From: Toxoplasma gondii ME49 | Lineage: Eukaryota; Apicomplexa; Conoidasida; Eucoccidiorida; Sarcocystidae | Reading direction: 5' to 3' | Length of the DNA stretch: 64,000 bases | Assembly: GCF_000006565.2 (NCBI RefSeq) | Contig: NC_031469.1 | Location: 186,001 to 250,000 of the forward strand | Shown here: piece after piece, positions 63,109-64,000 of the stretch | How the letters are laid out: the number at the start of each line of letters is the position of its first letter | Numbering within the stretch: the stretch's first letter is position 1 | The notes under the pieces: model-generated | The model's database searches: none | Seen by the model: only the letters and a program-made list of their open reading frames with translations | Told to the model about the DNA's origin: nothing | Translations under genes and position numbers: made by a program

Positions 63109-64000
63109 CCATCGTCTTGCCAAAAAACAGAATCAGAGACAACCGACAAGACGCGCGCGTGCTTCACTAACCGCGCTCTAGAAATCGGATGACAGTCTAG
63201 ATTTCGAGGAGCGGGTACCTCCAGAAGAAGATCCGTTTTCTCCTCTAACATGTACGGTAGAGTTGTACAACAACGCGGCAAGTACTCTTCCACAACATCA
63301 TCAACCGACATAGTGATCCATCAAATGCCTCCCTGCTGCGTGTTTCTTGAAAGAACAGGAGGTCCTGGCAAAAAAATGCCGAGAGGGAAGAAGAGCGAGT
63401 TGAGAGGAAATGCATGAAGTTTTGTTCGATCAATGGAGACCCAGTGAGGGTAGGTCTGCTGCTCCAGAGAGCGCCCACTGTGGAACTGCATGCAGCGACT
63501 CCACAGCTTAAGAGCGGACCACCTCAAGAGGCACTATGCAGATCGTTTTCTATCCGCTGAAATAGGCAGAAAGAAGAGAAGACAGAGACACCCGAAAGAC
63601 AGGGAACCCGTTTTCCGGGGCTTCACTCATGCGCCGTCTTCTCGCCGGTGTTCTCGGTTCCCCAACTCTTTCCCGTTCTCCGAAAAGAAGGCCAAGAGTC
63701 GCGAAGAGCCGAGACAGCGAGAAGAAGAACAAGGAGGAGTCTTCTCCCTTCCAGCGGAAAACGCAGCGCCACGCAGGTGATGAGAGAGACATACACGCAC
63801 TTGAAAATGGGGGAACACGGAAAGACTAGCACAGGGAAAGAGGCAAAAACGCGAAGAATAGAGATGAAAAGGAAGAAACAAAGAACCTCCAACTCGACAA
63901 GACGTGATGTATCTCAATGTGAACGTCAGAAGGTCCTGTGAGCCTAATGACCTCTGTATAAAGGCGACACTTTCGAGGCTTCTGAGTCGCACTATCCATC

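Larger units (their letters stand above)
62330..64000 (-). other. Large carboxylase intron (to window edge)
   Basis: The first in-window carboxylase exon starts in phase 0 at 62329 with a clean acceptor, and its partner encoding the N-terminal biotin carboxylase motif (Asn-rich NNNYANV-type) was looked for and not found up to 64000. So at least 1.67 kb is intron, unless a non-conserved 5' exon lies here. It contains a diverged direct repeat. Confidence 0.65.

Noticed and set aside
62330..64000. Search for an upstream biotin carboxylase exon
   Set aside because: No minus-strand segment encodes the expected Asn-rich motif or the preceding strand; the frames present (for example 63102-63527) show no carboxylase similarity.

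Overview
The window reads as nuclear DNA of a tissue-cyst-forming coccidian apicomplexan, most like Toxoplasma gondii or a close relative (Neospora, Hammondia). The reasons are moderate GC, genes cut into many small exons by GT-AG introns of 0.1-1.6 kb, intron (TA)n tracts, one huge Ser/Arg/Glu-rich exon with long shadow reading frames, and the gene set: a plant-type shikimate enzyme, a single-chain acetyl-CoA carboxylase and a PepN-like M1 aminopeptidase. The species call is inference. Exon models below were built by hand from splice signals, reading-phase continuity and protein-family motifs; no alignment was run.

Layout. (1) 260-4653 (+): 3' part of a class II DAHP synthase, first enzyme of the shikimate pathway, 5' end off the left edge. 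(2) 6164-8917 (-): a protein with an RluA-like pseudouridine synthase core whose catalytic motif is altered, with a previously easy-to-miss last exon. (3) 10564-12636 (-): a three-exon Fe(II)/2-oxoglutarate prolyl 4-hydroxylase. (4) 12637-17497: long spacer between divergent genes, with a pair of 31-32 bp intron-end-like repeats. (5) 17498-34400 (+): a nine-exon gene for a protein of about 4,200 residues, dominated by one 9.36 kb exon, function unknown. (6) 34401-40281: gene-poor, with a tRNA-Leu(UAA) on the minus strand and a small beta-strand-rich candidate gene (38601-39095, +). (7) 40282-47786 (-): eleven-exon M1 metallo-aminopeptidase with GAMEN and HEYFH-X18-E motifs, about 1,088 residues. 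(8) 50760-62329 and beyond (-): twelve exons (2,150 codons) of a multidomain acetyl-CoA carboxylase whose N-terminal exons lie past the right edge.

Metabolically the window holds two pathway-entry enzymes (DAHP synthase for aromatic precursors; acetyl-CoA carboxylase for malonyl-CoA and fatty acids), a peptide-scavenging enzyme and a probable hydroxylase. Nothing indicates co-regulation: neighbouring genes are convergent, tandem or divergent with independent spacers. No virus, transposon, CRISPR array or toxin gene was seen.

Most worth a second look: the degenerate pseudouridine synthase-like protein, the giant protein with its possible alternative 3' ends, a 14-bp palindrome recurring inside its coding sequence, the orphan beta-rich ORF, GC-AG introns in both pathway-entry genes, repeated GTACGC splice donors in the carboxylase gene, and a diverged ~100-bp direct repeat inside the first in-window carboxylase intron.
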